NCBI GenBank assembly: GCA_023251215.1
Contig: JAHEZF010000012.1
Span: forward strand, 1 to 15,419
Source of the DNA: Sphingobacteriales bacterium
Lineage (GTDB): Bacteria; Bacteroidota; Bacteroidia; Chitinophagales; Chitinophagaceae
Direction: 5' to 3'
Length of the DNA stretch: 15,419 nt
The translations under genes were made by a program, and so were the position numbers. Numbering within the stretch: the first letter of the stretch is position 1; each line of letters opens with the position of its first letter. The notes beneath the pieces are model-generated. The model made no database searches and had not been told where the DNA came from. It saw only the letters and a program-made list of their open reading frames with translations. Below, one piece after another: positions 15,290 to 15,419 of this stretch.

Positions 15290-15419
15290 TTAAAAATTCT
15301 TGCCAAACACCGCAAAACCTGTTCCCGTGCTCATGTTTCCGCCGCCGGCGGTTCTCATTTCGATGGAGGTAATTTGAGCAGACGTATTAACCCATTCAAA
15401 TCCGCCGAACTGAAGTATG
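15290..15419 (-). CDS. C-terminal end of an unidentified protein (partial)
   Basis: On the minus strand a frame is open from the right edge to a TAA at 15290-15292, giving 42 visible residues that end TGTGFAVFGKNF. The amino-acid mix (ITSIEMRTAGGGNMSTGTG) is Gly/Thr-rich and beta-like, as in the last strands of surface or tail-type proteins. It is too short for a family call. It has the same strand as the T9SS gene, 168 bp upstream of that gene's start. No terminator or clear promoter is visible in the space between them. Confidence 0.5.
   Translation of the reverse strand, partial: ILQFGGFEWVNTSAQITSIEMRTAGGGNMSTGTGFAVFGKNF

Overview
The window looks like chromosomal DNA from a member of the Bacteroidota, most likely of the Chitinophagaceae type. 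The evidence is a C-terminal type IX secretion (T9SS) sorting domain on a surface protein, a DUF6427-type membrane protein, a Bacteroidota-style UvrA, promoter motifs of the TAnnTTTG type, few Shine-Dalgarno sequences, and AT-rich intergenic DNA. No phage, transposase, CRISPR array, tRNA or rRNA is visible.

Layout. Bases 1-287 (+) hold the C-terminal end of an LD-carboxypeptidase. Convergent to it, on the minus strand, are a membrane-anchored alpha/beta hydrolase (335-1123) and, upstream of it, a Kup potassium transporter (1202-3175). A divergent 320-bp gap carries the kup promoter and leader. Then come plus-strand genes: a secreted protein of unknown function (3496-5019), a polytopic DUF6427-like membrane protein (5044-6033), purQ (6098-6772), a free-standing DsbD-alpha-like periplasmic domain (6924-7376) and a full DsbD-like thiol-disulfide reductase (7448-9382). 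A 186-bp gap packed with three inverted repeats separates dsbD from a convergent ECF sigma factor (9569-10150, minus). uvrA (10441-13353) follows on the plus strand, then a convergent T9SS-sorted secreted protein (13532-15121, minus) and the C-terminal end of another minus-strand gene (15290-15419).

How the genes fit together. Most of the window is housekeeping: peptidoglycan recycling, potassium uptake, purine synthesis, DNA repair and envelope redox. The two Dsb-type genes look like one functional unit. The small one keeps a CX4C cysteine pair, while the matching N-terminal domain of the large one has no cysteines.

The most unusual feature is an 18-bp palindrome built on CCCGATAGCTATCGGG. 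Four perfect copies lie inside the uvrA reading frame and one nearly perfect copy lies in the predicted kup 5' leader. Inside uvrA the copies are translated, in the only two of three frames that lack a stop codon, as PIAIG or PDSYRD peptides. One copy has been tandemly duplicated with a 29-bp period, which switches the reading frame between the two copies. It behaves like a small palindromic element that tolerates, or is selected for, insertion in coding DNA.
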